Source: JAJTFW01 sp031411335
GTDB taxonomy: Bacteria > Bacteroidota > Bacteroidia > AKYH767-A > OLB10
Assembly (NCBI GenBank): GCA_031411335.1
Contig: JANOAX010000092.1
Coordinates: 1-7,137, forward strand
DNA length: 7,137 nucleotides
Direction: 5' to 3'
The notes beneath the pieces were generated by a model, which was not told the origin of the DNA, searched no databases, and was given only the letters and a program-made list of their open reading frames with translations. This document shows, in pieces, positions 1 through 7,050 of the stretch (within the stretch, counting starts at the first letter, position 1; each line of letters starts with the position of its first letter). The position numbers and the translations under genes were made by a program.

Positions 1-246
1 ACTCTTGTTTTTTCTCCTTTAACGGTTTTTCTGTTTAGAAAAAACAAACCTCATTTTCAATAGCATAATTTTAAGCATTATTCTGATTCATACGCCAATA
101 CGAATATAATAATACAGTTAATTATTAGAAAAGTGCAAAAACTGGGTTTGAGACTTAACGAATTAGTAACAATTGGTCTAAATCTCCTCAAATGAATGAT
201 CCATGAATTGTATTCATTTATGTAACCGATTCGAGTACAAATAACG

Positions 247-275
247 TTTCGTTGCCTATAAACTATGCATATTTG
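247..275 (+). promoter_or_regulatory. Weak candidate promoter for the thioredoxin-like gene
   Basis: Bacteroidota sigma factors prefer TTTG near -33 and TAnnTTTG near -7. Here TTTC (247-250) is followed after 17 bases by CATATTTG (268-275), so each box carries one mismatch and the spacing is slightly short. Transcription would start around 282, giving a leader of about 30 nt before the ATG at 313. The match is poor enough to occur by chance in AT-rich DNA. Confidence 0.2.
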
Positions 276-279
276 CATA
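264..279. repeat. Short inverted repeat, possible operator
   Basis: TATGCA (264-269) and TGCATA (274-279) are perfect inverted 6-base arms around the 4-base spacer TATT. The repeat overlaps the candidate -7 box and lies about 35 bases upstream of the start codon at 313, where a repressor or activator site could sit. Six-base arms in AT-rich DNA are common by chance, so the functional reading is speculative. Confidence 0.25.
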
Positions 280-312
280 AATTAGAATTAACCGCAAACT
301 TAGTAACCTCTT

Positions 313-1764
313 ATGAAGTATTCATCAAATTTAGGACGACAAATTCGAAATATAGGCTTGCTCACTTTTTTCTTGTTTGCATGTACTCAGCATGTAGTTG
401 CAGTAGCTGAAAAACCTGCCTATGAACTTACTTTTAAAATTTCAGGGCTGAAGGACTCTATGGTTTACCTTGCTAATTATTATGGGGAAAAGCAATATCT
501 AAAAGATTCCACACATGCCGATGCAAATGGAAATGTAGTTTTTAGAGGAGCAGAAAAACTACCAGGTGGGATTTATCTTTTTGTTTTTCCCGGTAAAACC
601 TATTTTGAAATTTTATTAGACCAAGAACAAACATTTACGATGGAATGTTCAATGTCGAATGTTATTGAAACGATGAAGGTAAATGGTTCTGAAGACAACC
701 GACTTTTTTATGAATATCTAAAATTTATTCAAGAGCGATCAAAGGAAGTTGAACCGTTAAAAAATGCAAGAAAGAACCTACAGGATCAAAAGCTCCCAAC
801 CGATTCTATTGAAGCGAAAATAAGGAGCATTGATCAAGCTGTTGTAGATTATAAATTAGCATTTATTGGTAAACATCCTGAACGCTTTCTATCCAGCATT
901 TTTAATGCTTCACAAGATCCAAAAGTACCTGAATTGCCATTGAAGAAGGACGGTACTCGTGATTCTGCTTTTGCTTATTATTATTATCGTGATCACTATT
1001 TTGATCAAATTAAATTGAACGACGAGCGTTTATTACGGAGCCCTATTTATCATAGCAAACTCAGCTACTATATGAAAAATTTGGTGATTAATATTCCAGA
1101 TTCAATTTACCCAGTGACCGATTCTTTGATCAAATGGGCAAGCGGTAATAAAGAGACGTTTAAGTATATGGTATGGTTTTTAACCAATACGTATGAAACT
1201 TCGAATATCATGGGAATGGAAGCCGTTTTCGTTCACTTAGTAAAAAATTATTATACCAAAGAAAAAGCGTATTGGGTAGATGAAACTACACTCTTTAAAA
1301 TTAAAGATCGTGCCCGAATTCTGGAGCCTCTATTATTAGGCAAAGTGGTAAAGAATTTAATTCTTCCTGACTCTAACGGCGTATATCAAGCACTACATGC
1401 AGTGAATGCGCCCTTTACTATTTTATACTTCTGGGATCCAGATTGTGGCCACTGCAAGAAAGTAACACCTAAGGTAAAAGCATATTATGACAAAGTAAAA
1501 TCGAAAGGGATAAAGGTTTTTGCTGTTTGTACAGAGGTAGAAATGGTGAAATGGAAAAATTACATTATCGAGAATAAATTAGATTGGATTAATGTTGCCG
1601 ATCCAGAATTGCATAATAATTTCCGTCAGGATTTTGACATTCAAACGACGCCGCAAATTTTTATTCTTGATAAAGACAAAAAGATATTAGCTCGTAAATT
1701 GGATGAGGATAATATGGAGAAAATTCTGGACAAGGAATTGGAAAAACTTTCTAAAAAGAAATAG
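313..1764 (+). CDS. Exported thioredoxin-like (TlpA/AhpC-type) protein with N-terminal DUF4369 domain
   Basis: The 483-residue protein has the layout of Bacteroidota envelope thiol-disulfide proteins. The N-terminus has a basic start and a hydrophobic core (about residues 14-23). It could be cut by signal peptidase I after VVAVA (residue 32) or, less canonically, be a lipoprotein at Cys24 (LFAC). Residues about 36-135 resemble DUF4369, with the SGLKDSMVYLANYYGEK segment. The middle (about 140-345) is mostly helical and probably corresponds to the DUF5106-like linker region of such proteins. Residues about 350-483 form the thioredoxin fold, with active-site C378-G-H-C381 after FWDPD and cis-Pro447 in TTPQIFIL. 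Both redox cysteines are present, so an active oxidoreductase is likely; the substrate is unknown. The ATG at 313 is kept because the signal sequence follows directly. No Shine-Dalgarno sequence is seen. The gene stands alone on its strand and ends at an intrinsic terminator. Confidence 0.9.
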   Translation: MKYSSNLGRQIRNIGLLTFFLFACTQHVVAVAEKPAYELTFKISGLKDSMVYLANYYGEKQYLKDSTHADANGNVVFRGAEKLPGGIYLFVFPGKTYFEILLDQEQTFTMECSMSNVIETMKVNGSEDNRLFYEYLKFIQERSKEVEPLKNARKNLQDQKLPTDSIEAKIRSIDQAVVDYKLAFIGKHPERFLSSIFNASQDPKVPELPLKKDGTRDSAFAYYYYRDHYFDQIKLNDERLLRSPIYHSKLSYYMKNLVINIPDSIYPVTDSLIKWASGNKETFKYMVWFLTNTYETSNIMGMEAVFVHLVKNYYTKEKAYWVDETTLFKIKDRARILEPLLLGKVVKNLILPDSNGVYQALHAVNAPFTILYFWDPDCGHCKKVTPKVKAYYDKVKSKGIKVFAVCTEVEMVKWKNYIIENKLDWINVADPELHNNFRQDFDIQTTPQIFILDKDKKILARKLDEDNMEKILDKELEKLSKKK

Positions 1765-1781
1765 AATTTATTGAAATTATT

Positions 1782-1818
1782 AGGAAGTCGGACAATGTAT
1801 CCGACTTTCTTTTTTTTT
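1782..1818 (+). terminator. Intrinsic terminator between convergent genes
   Basis: An 11-bp stem is formed by 1782-1792 and 1800-1810 with one G·U pair and a 7-base loop (CAATGTA). It is followed by an unbroken run of nine T (1810-1818). It begins 17 bases after the stop codon at 1764 and is a strong rho-independent terminator for the plus-strand gene. The T run overlaps the stop codon of the minus-strand DUF4184 gene. Read on the minus strand, the same hairpin is followed by TAATAATTT, a weaker U-tract, so it may also serve the convergent cluster. Confidence 0.85.
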
Positions 1819-2560
1819 ACAAAGATTTATGTTTTCTAAATTCTAACCATGATACAATGAGTAAGGCGTAAAATAAACTACCAATGGCAATCATGATGAG
1901 ATGTCGAGCCCAATTCCAACCTAAGCCAAAGTAAACGCGAGAGGTTCCAATGAGCCCTGCTGTAAATAAGATTTTTCCCCAGTATGAATTGCCTGAAAAG
2001 AAGGATCTCCAAGTAGAAAGAGTAAAAAGTTTTTTTAGATCTACATACCAAAAAATGAGAGTGATCATTCCAAGTAATGTGCTGATGTACCACATCACAT
2101 AGCAAGTCCTTATGGGATGGCCTCCAATATTAATAAATTCAAGGAGAAATGGAATACGATGTACCAAATATCCATCAGCATGACTGAATGAATCCCACGC
2201 TAAGTGAGATAATATTCCGATGAATGCAGAACTAAAAAATACAAGCCAATTCTTTTTAATCCATTCCATAAAAGCAGGATACTCTTCCAATTGAATTCTT
2301 TGATGAAAGAAATTTATGCGCTTAATTAACACAGGAAATAACAATTGATGCCATAGAAAAGCCATGATGAAGGTCATGGGCAAGTTGAAAATAAAAATGC
2401 CAAGGAAAGTGTGACTTACATAGGCGGATGGACTCATCCAAATAAAGTATTCAAAATCGGGAATGATACTACCAATGAATAATGCCGTCCAGGATAATGG
2501 AAGCTTTTTAAACGGCTTTAAAAGAAGTAATATGGCAGGATGTGCAGGTGTGAATGGCAT
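1817..2560 (-). CDS. DUF4184 family multipass membrane protein
   Basis: The N-terminus MPFTPAHPAI, followed by TALFIGSIIPDFEYF (residues 25-39), SHTF (49-52) and LSHLAWDSFSHADGY (117-131), is characteristic of DUF4184 membrane proteins, whose function is unknown. The start at 2560 is chosen because conserved members begin at MPFT; the open frame runs 19 codons further up, but that stretch (MIQRRGRLK...) lies inside the upstream gene. From 2560 the protein has 247 residues. About five or six hydrophobic segments are visible, roughly 23-40, 51-72, 105-122, 156-173, 197-212 and 219-237. Conserved His7, Asp35, His50, His119, Asp123 and His127 recall membrane metal-dependent hydrolases such as the YdjM/DUF457 group, but that is inference. 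The start codon lies one base after the stop of the OmpA-type gene, suggesting translational coupling. It is the last gene of the row. Confidence 0.85.
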   Translation of the reverse strand: MPFTPAHPAILLLLKPFKKLPLSWTALFIGSIIPDFEYFIWMSPSAYVSHTFLGIFIFNLPMTFIMAFLWHQLLFPVLIKRINFFHQRIQLEEYPAFMEWIKKNWLVFFSSAFIGILSHLAWDSFSHADGYLVHRIPFLLEFINIGGHPIRTCYVMWYISTLLGMITLIFWYVDLKKLFTLSTWRSFFSGNSYWGKILFTAGLIGTSRVYFGLGWNWARHLIMIAIGSLFYALLIVSWLEFRKHKSL

Positions 2561-2561
2561 G

Positions 2562-4535
2562 TTAGAGAATACTGAATTCGGTGCGGCGATTTTTAGCCTT
2601 CCCCTCCTCTGTATCATTCGTGCCTACAGGTTTGGAATCACCGTATCCTTTATACGTCATTCGTGCTGTAGGGATACCTTTTTCTATTAAAAAATTAACA
2701 ACAGCTTTAGCCCTTTGCTCAGATAAAATTACATTGGCTTTTTTGTCGCCCGTATTGTCGGTATGTCCACTTACTTCTATGCGCATATTGGGTTGCGACT
2801 TGAGTAAGGCCATTAGCTTATTTAATTCGCTGTTAGATTCAGCCTTTAATGCAAATTGATTGACATCAAAGAAAATGTTTTTTAATACCACTTTTTTTCC
2901 AGCACCAATTTTCTCCATGGGTATAGTCAATACAAATGCATTCTGTTTATCGGTTGCATTTTTACATTCGAAATAGTCGGAGTAGAATAAGTAAGTCTCT
3001 TTGTTTACATTTAACATGTAGTTTTTTCCTGCAGGTAAACAGGCCAAGAATTCACCCAGCTTTTTATCTGTTGAATTCGAAATAATAACTTTTCCCGACT
3101 CAACATCGATGATTTCGAATTGCGCCGCTAAAGGATTTCCGGTTTCAACATCTACTACTTTTGCTTTTACATAACTTACTAGTGCTGGTCGAACTTTTTC
3201 GTAAAGTGAGAAATAATATAAATCTAGATTTCCATTTCCACCTTTTCGGTTACTTGAAAAATAAGCTTTCTTACCATCTGCACTCACAACTAAACTATTT
3301 TCATCGTCAGCTGTGTTGATGGGATAGCCTAAATTAACAGGAATTCCCCAGCTTCCGTTTTCTAACCTCCTACTCACAAAAATATCAAGGCCCCCCATTC
3401 CAGTGTGACCATTGGAACTGAAGTATAAGGTTTGATTGTCGGGATGAATAAATACTGATTCTTCAATTCCATTTGTGTTGATGGTATCACTAAGTCGAAC
3501 GGGCGTACTCCAAGTCATGTCCAACTGAAAGTTGCTATAGTAAATATCATATCTTTTCTCTCGGTTGCGGTTAGACGAGCCTCTAATGAAATACAAAGTT
3601 CGGCCATCGGAACTAAAGGACGGTTGCGATTCCCATTCTGATGAATTGATAGGCGCACCAATATTGAAGGGTTTGCTCCAATTTCCATCTGCTATACGCT
3701 GACTGATATAAATATCGCAACTCCCTAAACCATCGGGGCGCTCACATGCTGCAAAAAATAGAATTCTACCATCCACAGAAATAGTGGGAGCTCCTTCGTT
3801 ACCATTGGAATTTAAGGGTGCGCCGGCGTTTTTTGCAACAAGCCAAGTCGTATCTTTAAGTTTTGAGATGTAAAAATCTTCTTGATGGCCCTCCTGAGCA
3901 CGAGGATCTTTTACGTCTCGTGTAAAAACAATTTCTTGCTGATCAACGGTGAAGGAAGGATAATATTCAGCTTCTGCAGTATTCACTCCTGGACCTAAAT
4001 TGATCGGTTGAAAAGGTATTGGATGAGCGATGGCATCCAAGGCGAAAATGCAACTTCTAATTTTAGCTTCAGCTTCACTTTTAAATTCAGCTGCTAAATT
4101 TTTACTGTTGGTTAGATAATTTTCATAATTCAGTTTTGCATTAGCATAATTCCCGAATTTCATTTCCAAGTCGCCCACTAATACATTTACTCCCGGTAAA
4201 TACGAAGGAGAAATCTGTACTACTTTGCGGTAATGTTCTAACGAACTTTTATAATCACGCCCTTCCAAATAAATCTGACCTAAAACCATCCAAGCCTCAA
4301 TAAAATTGGTGTCTTTGCGAATGGCTGATTCCATCAACTTAATCGCCTTTACATCCTGTCTAGAGTCGTATTGTTTTTTTCCATCCTCATAATCCCGAAT
4401 TGCAGATTTATTGGACGAAGAATATTTTCCAGTACCAGGCTGAGCTTTACACTGAATAAATGAAGTCACTAAAAAGAAGAAGAGCAATGTCCATTTGACG
4501 TTACGAAATTGTAAATTGGTTGTTGAACTATGCAT
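2562..4535 (-). CDS. PorE-like envelope protein: TPR, PD40 propeller, carboxypeptidase-regulatory and OmpA_C domains
   Basis: The 657-residue protein starts with a Sec signal (hydrophobic residues about 16-27). It is probably cleaved near CKAQ (residues 29-32); Cys29 might carry lipid, but FIQC is not a standard lipobox. TPR-like helices span about 45-165. Five PD40/WD40-like blades follow (about 190-445), with motifs such as PSFSSDGRTLYF and FSSNRKGGNGNLDLYYF. Next comes a small beta domain resembling a carboxypeptidase regulatory domain (about 455-515). A C-terminal OmpA_C domain fills 548-657, with SGHTDNTGD, LSEQRAKAV and KNRRTEF, the segments that hold the peptidoglycan-contacting Asp and Arg. 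The protein should sit in the periplasm or at the outer membrane bound to peptidoglycan. The same domain order is described for PorE of the Porphyromonas gingivalis type IX secretion system, but Bacteroidota genomes carry several such paralogues, so orthology is unproven. It follows queE by 20 nt. Confidence 0.9.
   Translation of the reverse strand: MHSSTTNLQFRNVKWTLLFFFLVTSFIQCKAQPGTGKYSSSNKSAIRDYEDGKKQYDSRQDVKAIKLMESAIRKDTNFIEAWMVLGQIYLEGRDYKSSLEHYRKVVQISPSYLPGVNVLVGDLEMKFGNYANAKLNYENYLTNSKNLAAEFKSEAEAKIRSCIFALDAIAHPIPFQPINLGPGVNTAEAEYYPSFTVDQQEIVFTRDVKDPRAQEGHQEDFYISKLKDTTWLVAKNAGAPLNSNGNEGAPTISVDGRILFFAACERPDGLGSCDIYISQRIADGNWSKPFNIGAPINSSEWESQPSFSSDGRTLYFIRGSSNRNREKRYDIYYSNFQLDMTWSTPVRLSDTINTNGIEESVFIHPDNQTLYFSSNGHTGMGGLDIFVSRRLENGSWGIPVNLGYPINTADDENSLVVSADGKKAYFSSNRKGGNGNLDLYYFSLYEKVRPALVSYVKAKVVDVETGNPLAAQFEIIDVESGKVIISNSTDKKLGEFLACLPAGKNYMLNVNKETYLFYSDYFECKNATDKQNAFVLTIPMEKIGAGKKVVLKNIFFDVNQFALKAESNSELNKLMALLKSQPNMRIEVSGHTDNTGDKKANVILSEQRAKAVVNFLIEKGIPTARMTYKGYGDSKPVGTNDTEEGKAKNRRTEFSIL
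2565..2894 (-). other. OmpA_C peptidoglycan-binding domain (within the PorE-like gene)
   Basis: Residues 548-657 of the protein form a complete OmpA_C-like domain. The opening strand KNIFFDVNQFALK is followed by VSGHTDNTGD, LSEQRAKAVVNFLIEKGI, YKGYGDSKPV and the terminal KNRRTEFSIL. No key segment is missing, so peptidoglycan anchoring is expected. Confidence 0.88.
3201..3965 (-). other. Five-blade PD40/WD40-like beta-propeller region (within the PorE-like gene)
   Basis: Residues about 191-445 contain five successive repeats of the pattern P-S/T-x-S-x-D-G-x-x-I/L-F-F followed by a D-I/L-Y-x-S strand. Examples are YPSFTVDQQEIVFTRD, GAPTISVDGRILFFA, SQPSFSSDGRTLYFI, SVFIHPDNQTLYFSSN and SLVVSADGKKAYFSSN. 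The linkers repeat G-x-P-I-N (NIGAPIN, NLGYPIN). This is a TolB/PD40-like propeller, likely a protein-binding surface. Confidence 0.85.
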
Positions 4536-4555
4536 CCTATTTTAGTTAGATGTGT

Positions 4556-5173
4556 TTACGGGACGTTTATAATTTTATGCACTTGCATTGAAATTTTCCA
4601 TTGTGGATTTTCTTTCACATAGTCGATCATACCTGGGATGTGTAGATCAAACTTGCTGTATTCGGCTTGCAAATATAACTTGCATTTTTCTGAAACTTCT
4701 GGCAAGAATGACTTAGCAAACTGACAATCGCTTGCATGATTAATGATTACTTTTAATTCATGGGCAACGTTTAACATCTCGGGCAAAACGGGCTTGAATT
4801 TTTTTGGAGAGACACAAATCCAATCGATGAGTCCAATCAATGGATATACACCTGATGTTTCAATGGCTATTTCAAATCCTTTATCCTTCAATAAACGAGT
4901 AAGGGGTATCAAATCGTACATGGTGGGTTCACCACCTGTAATTACGACAAATCGAGAAGGATATTGTGTCGCCTCATTAACAATTGATCCAATGGAACGC
5001 AAAGGATGTTTACCAGCATCCCAGCTGTCTTTAACATCGCACCAATGGCAACCTACATCACATCCACCTAAACGAATGAAATAAGCAGCACGGCCACTAT
5101 GAAATCCTTCGCCTTGGATGGTATAAAAAGCTTCCATGACCGGAAGTGATTGGCCTGAATTATTGCTTGACAT
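4556..5173 (-). CDS. queE: 7-carboxy-7-deazaguanine synthase (radical SAM)
   Basis: QueE converts 6-carboxy-5,6,7,8-tetrahydropterin to 7-carboxy-7-deazaguanine in the queuosine pathway, in the cytoplasm. The sequence shows the substrate-side motif YTIQGEGFHSGRAAYFIRL (residues 17-35), the [4Fe-4S] motif C38-DVG-C42-HW-C45 (the CX3CX2C spacing of QueE), the SAM-binding TGGEP (79-83), the ETSG segment, and the C-terminal SMQVHKIINVP matching the usual SLQTHK end. The start at 5173 gives 205 residues, typical for the family, and the peptide MSSNNSGQSLPVMEAF leads directly into the conserved core. A longer open frame starting at 5227 would add 18 residues inside folD and is unlikely. The chosen start overlaps the folD stop by 14 nt, which suggests coupling. 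Other queuosine genes are not in the window. Confidence 0.92.
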   Translation of the reverse strand: MSSNNSGQSLPVMEAFYTIQGEGFHSGRAAYFIRLGGCDVGCHWCDVKDSWDAGKHPLRSIGSIVNEATQYPSRFVVITGGEPTMYDLIPLTRLLKDKGFEIAIETSGVYPLIGLIDWICVSPKKFKPVLPEMLNVAHELKVIINHASDCQFAKSFLPEVSEKCKLYLQAEYSKFDLHIPGMIDYVKENPQWKISMQVHKIINVP

Positions 5174-6056
5174 GAGCTGGATAAATTCGATGCTGAGCAG
5201 AAAGCAATGTGTTTTGCAATAATCCAATGATCGTCATTGGACCTACTCCCCCTGGAACAGGAGTAATAAAACTGCATTTCTCAGCCACGTTTTTAAAATC
5301 CACATCTCCAGCCAAACGGAATCCACTTTTTAATTCGGGTGCTTCTAATCTAGTCATGCCTACATCAATAACAACAGCTCCTTCCTTCACCATATCGGCT
5401 TTTACAAAATAGGGAACACCAATTGCAGCAATGATAATATCGGCTTGTAAACAAAGTTCTTTTAGTTTCGAAGTTCGGCTATGCGTCAACGTTACTGTGC
5501 AATTTCCTGGATTTGTATTTCTAGAAAGTAAGATGGATATTGGAGTTCCTACAATATTGCTTCTTCCAATCACTACGCAATGTTTTCCTGATGTTTCAAT
5601 GTTGTATCGCTCCAGCAATTGCATAATCCCTTTTGGAGTAGCAGGCAAGTAAGTTGGCAATTCTTCAACCATTCTACCCAAGTTCACAGGATGAAAACCA
5701 TCCACATCTTTAGCGGGATCAATGGCAGCAGTGATATGATGAACATTGATGTGTTTAGGCAATGGAAGTTGAACGATAAATCCATCTACCCCATCATCAT
5801 CATTTAATTCTTTAATGACTTTAATGAGTTCCTCTTCGCTCATAGAATCATCAAAACGACGCAATGTGCTCTCAAAACCAACTTCTTTGCAAGTCCGAAT
5901 TTTATTTCCCACATACGTTTCAGAGGCACCATCGTTCCCAACTAAAACGGCAACTAAATGTGGTGCACGATCACCTTGTGCTAAGATAGTTTCTACCTCT
6001 GCTTTGATCTCTTCTTTGATTCCTTGAGAAGTTTCTTTTCCGTCGATTAAAATCAC
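5160..6056 (-). CDS. folD: Bifunctional methylenetetrahydrofolate dehydrogenase/methenyltetrahydrofolate cyclohydrolase
   Basis: FolD oxidises 5,10-methylene-THF to 5,10-methenyl-THF with NAD(P)+ and hydrolyses it to 10-formyl-THF, feeding purine and formyl-methionine synthesis. The 298-residue product is near the usual 280-300. Visible motifs are YVGNKIRTCKEVGF (48-61, with the catalytic Tyr48 and Lys52), DGFIVQLPLPKHI (91-103), DPAKDVDGFHPVNLGRM (113-129), the nucleotide-binding VVIGRSNIVGTP (161-172), THSRT (191-195), GAVVIDVGMTR (226-236), GDVDF (250-254) and TPVPGGVGPMT (265-275). All active-site segments are intact. The start is GTG at 6056, directly before the expected ILIDGK opening; no ATG is available in frame between it and the ffh stop. 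The gene begins 19 nt after ffh and overlaps queE. Confidence 0.96.
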   Translation of the reverse strand: MILIDGKETSQGIKEEIKAEVETILAQGDRAPHLVAVLVGNDGASETYVGNKIRTCKEVGFESTLRRFDDSMSEEELIKVIKELNDDDGVDGFIVQLPLPKHINVHHITAAIDPAKDVDGFHPVNLGRMVEELPTYLPATPKGIMQLLERYNIETSGKHCVVIGRSNIVGTPISILLSRNTNPGNCTVTLTHSRTSKLKELCLQADIIIAAIGVPYFVKADMVKEGAVVIDVGMTRLEAPELKSGFRLAGDVDFKNVAEKCSFITPVPGGVGPMTIIGLLQNTLLSAQHRIYPAHVKQ

Positions 6057-6075
6057 AATCTTTTTAATTATTTTT

Positions 6076-7050
6076 TTAAGGTCTTCTTGCAGGCATATTG
6101 CGCATCATCTTTTGCGCATTTCCAGTCGTAAACATCTTCATCATCTTGCGCATATCTTCAAATTGCTTTAGCAACTTGTTTACATCTTGCACGGTTCTAC
6201 CACTTCCACTGGCTACTCTTTTCTTCCTCGGACCACTTAAAATTTCTGGCTTCTCGCGCTCTTCATTAGTCATGGATTGAATGATGGCTTCAATATGTTT
6301 AAATGAATCATTATCAATATCAACATCCTTCATGGCTTTGCCCATACCAGGAACCATCGCCATCAAATCTTTGATATTACCCATCTTTTTAATCTGTTGC
6401 AGTTGACCTAAAAAGTCGTTCAGATTAAATTGATTCTTGGCAATTTTCTTTTGTAATTCGGCAGCCGCTTTCTCGTCAAATTGTTCTTGTGCGCGCTCTA
6501 CCAAACTTACGATATCACCCATTCCCAAGATACGATCCGACATCCTGCTTGGATAGAAAATATCCAAAGCTTCCATCTTCTCCCCTGTACCTACAAATTT
6601 GATGGGCTTATTCACGACTGATAAAATCGAGATGGCAGCACCACCTCTCGTATCACCGTCTAACTTAGTAAGCACAACACCATCAAAATTGATTCGATCA
6701 TTAAATGCTTTCGCTGTATTCACTGCATCTTGACCTGTCATCGCATCCACCACAAACAAAGTTTCTTGTGGCTTGATGATTTCTTTAAGACGGGCAATTT
6801 CATCCATCATTTGCTCATCCACAGCTAAACGACCTGCAGTATCAATGATGATGGTATTTAACCCTTGTTTTTTGGCATGGTCAATCGCATTACGAGCAAT
6901 TTTAACTGGATCTGTATTTTCTCTTTCTGAGTATACTTCAACCCCAATTTGCTCACCTAAAACGTGTAATTGATCAATCGCTGCCGGACGATATACGTCA
7001 CAGGCTACGAGTAAAACCTGCCGACCTTTCTTCGATTTTAGATGAGCAAA
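6076..7050 (-). CDS. ffh: Signal recognition particle protein Ffh, 5'-truncated
   Basis: Ffh is the SRP GTPase that binds 4.5S RNA and signal sequences and docks with FtsY at the membrane. About 324 residues are present. They show the G-domain motifs DVYRPAA (6979-6999), DTAGR (6829-6843), TKLDGD (6652-6669) and GTGEKMEALDIFYPSRM, followed by the M domain with IQSMTNEEREKPEILSGPRKKRVASGSG, VQDVNKLLKQFEDM and a methionine-rich end. The N domain and the P-loop (G1), roughly 120 residues, are missing because the sequence folds back at the right edge. The frame stays open to 7092, but 7051-7092 translates antisense sequence (ending LQPQ before FAHLKSKK), so I stop the genuine coding sequence at 7050. 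A GTG at 6822 (giving VDEQMMDE) is an internal codon and not the start, because conserved Ffh sequence continues upstream. folD follows after 19 nt. Confidence 0.93.
   Translation of the reverse strand, partial: FAHLKSKKGRQVLLVACDVYRPAAIDQLHVLGEQIGVEVYSERENTDPVKIARNAIDHAKKQGLNTIIIDTAGRLAVDEQMMDEIARLKEIIKPQETLFVVDAMTGQDAVNTAKAFNDRINFDGVVLTKLDGDTRGGAAISILSVVNKPIKFVGTGEKMEALDIFYPSRMSDRILGMGDIVSLVERAQEQFDEKAAAELQKKIAKNQFNLNDFLGQLQQIKKMGNIKDLMAMVPGMGKAMKDVDIDNDSFKHIEAIIQSMTNEEREKPEILSGPRKKRVASGSGRTVQDVNKLLKQFEDMRKMMKMFTTGNAQKMMRNMPARRP

Larger units (their letters stand above)
1..312. other. Intergenic region without a supported gene
   Basis: This AT-rich stretch precedes the first gene and holds no reading frame that resembles a protein family. 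A 66-codon open frame on the minus strand (78-278) has no recognisable motif and no gene-like context. What can be seen is a weak A/T hairpin at 26-43 (7-bp arms, 4-base loop), a short perfect inverted repeat at 264-279, and a poor match to a Bacteroidota promoter at 247-275. The region may also contain control sequences for a gene beyond the left edge, but nothing here proves it. Confidence 0.6.

Noticed and set aside
1..13. Window start ACTCTTGTTTTTT resembles the reverse complement of the window end (ACCCTTGTTTTTT), suggesting a terminal repeat or circular molecule
   Set aside because: Only 13 bases with one mismatch and mostly T; similarity stops right after, so chance is sufficient.
1..43. 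Hairpin TTTTTCT/AGAAAAA at 26-43 as a terminator or small RNA end
   Set aside because: The stem is almost all A/T, short, and has no U-tract of the right kind directly after it.
78..278. 66-codon open frame on the minus strand
   Set aside because: No recognisable family, low-complexity AT-driven composition and no gene-like context; likely chance in intergenic DNA.
2561..2617. 19-residue N-terminal extension of the DUF4184 protein
   Set aside because: It overlaps the end of the conserved OmpA_C domain in another frame, and DUF4184 proteins characteristically begin at MPFT.
5171..5227. 18-residue N-terminal extension of QueE
   Set aside because: It lies entirely within folD, is not part of the conserved QueE core, and the ATG at 5173 gives a family-typical protein.
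6820..6822. GTG at 6822 as the true start of Ffh
   Set aside because: Conserved Ffh sequence (DVYRPAA through DTAGR) continues in frame upstream, so the codon is internal.
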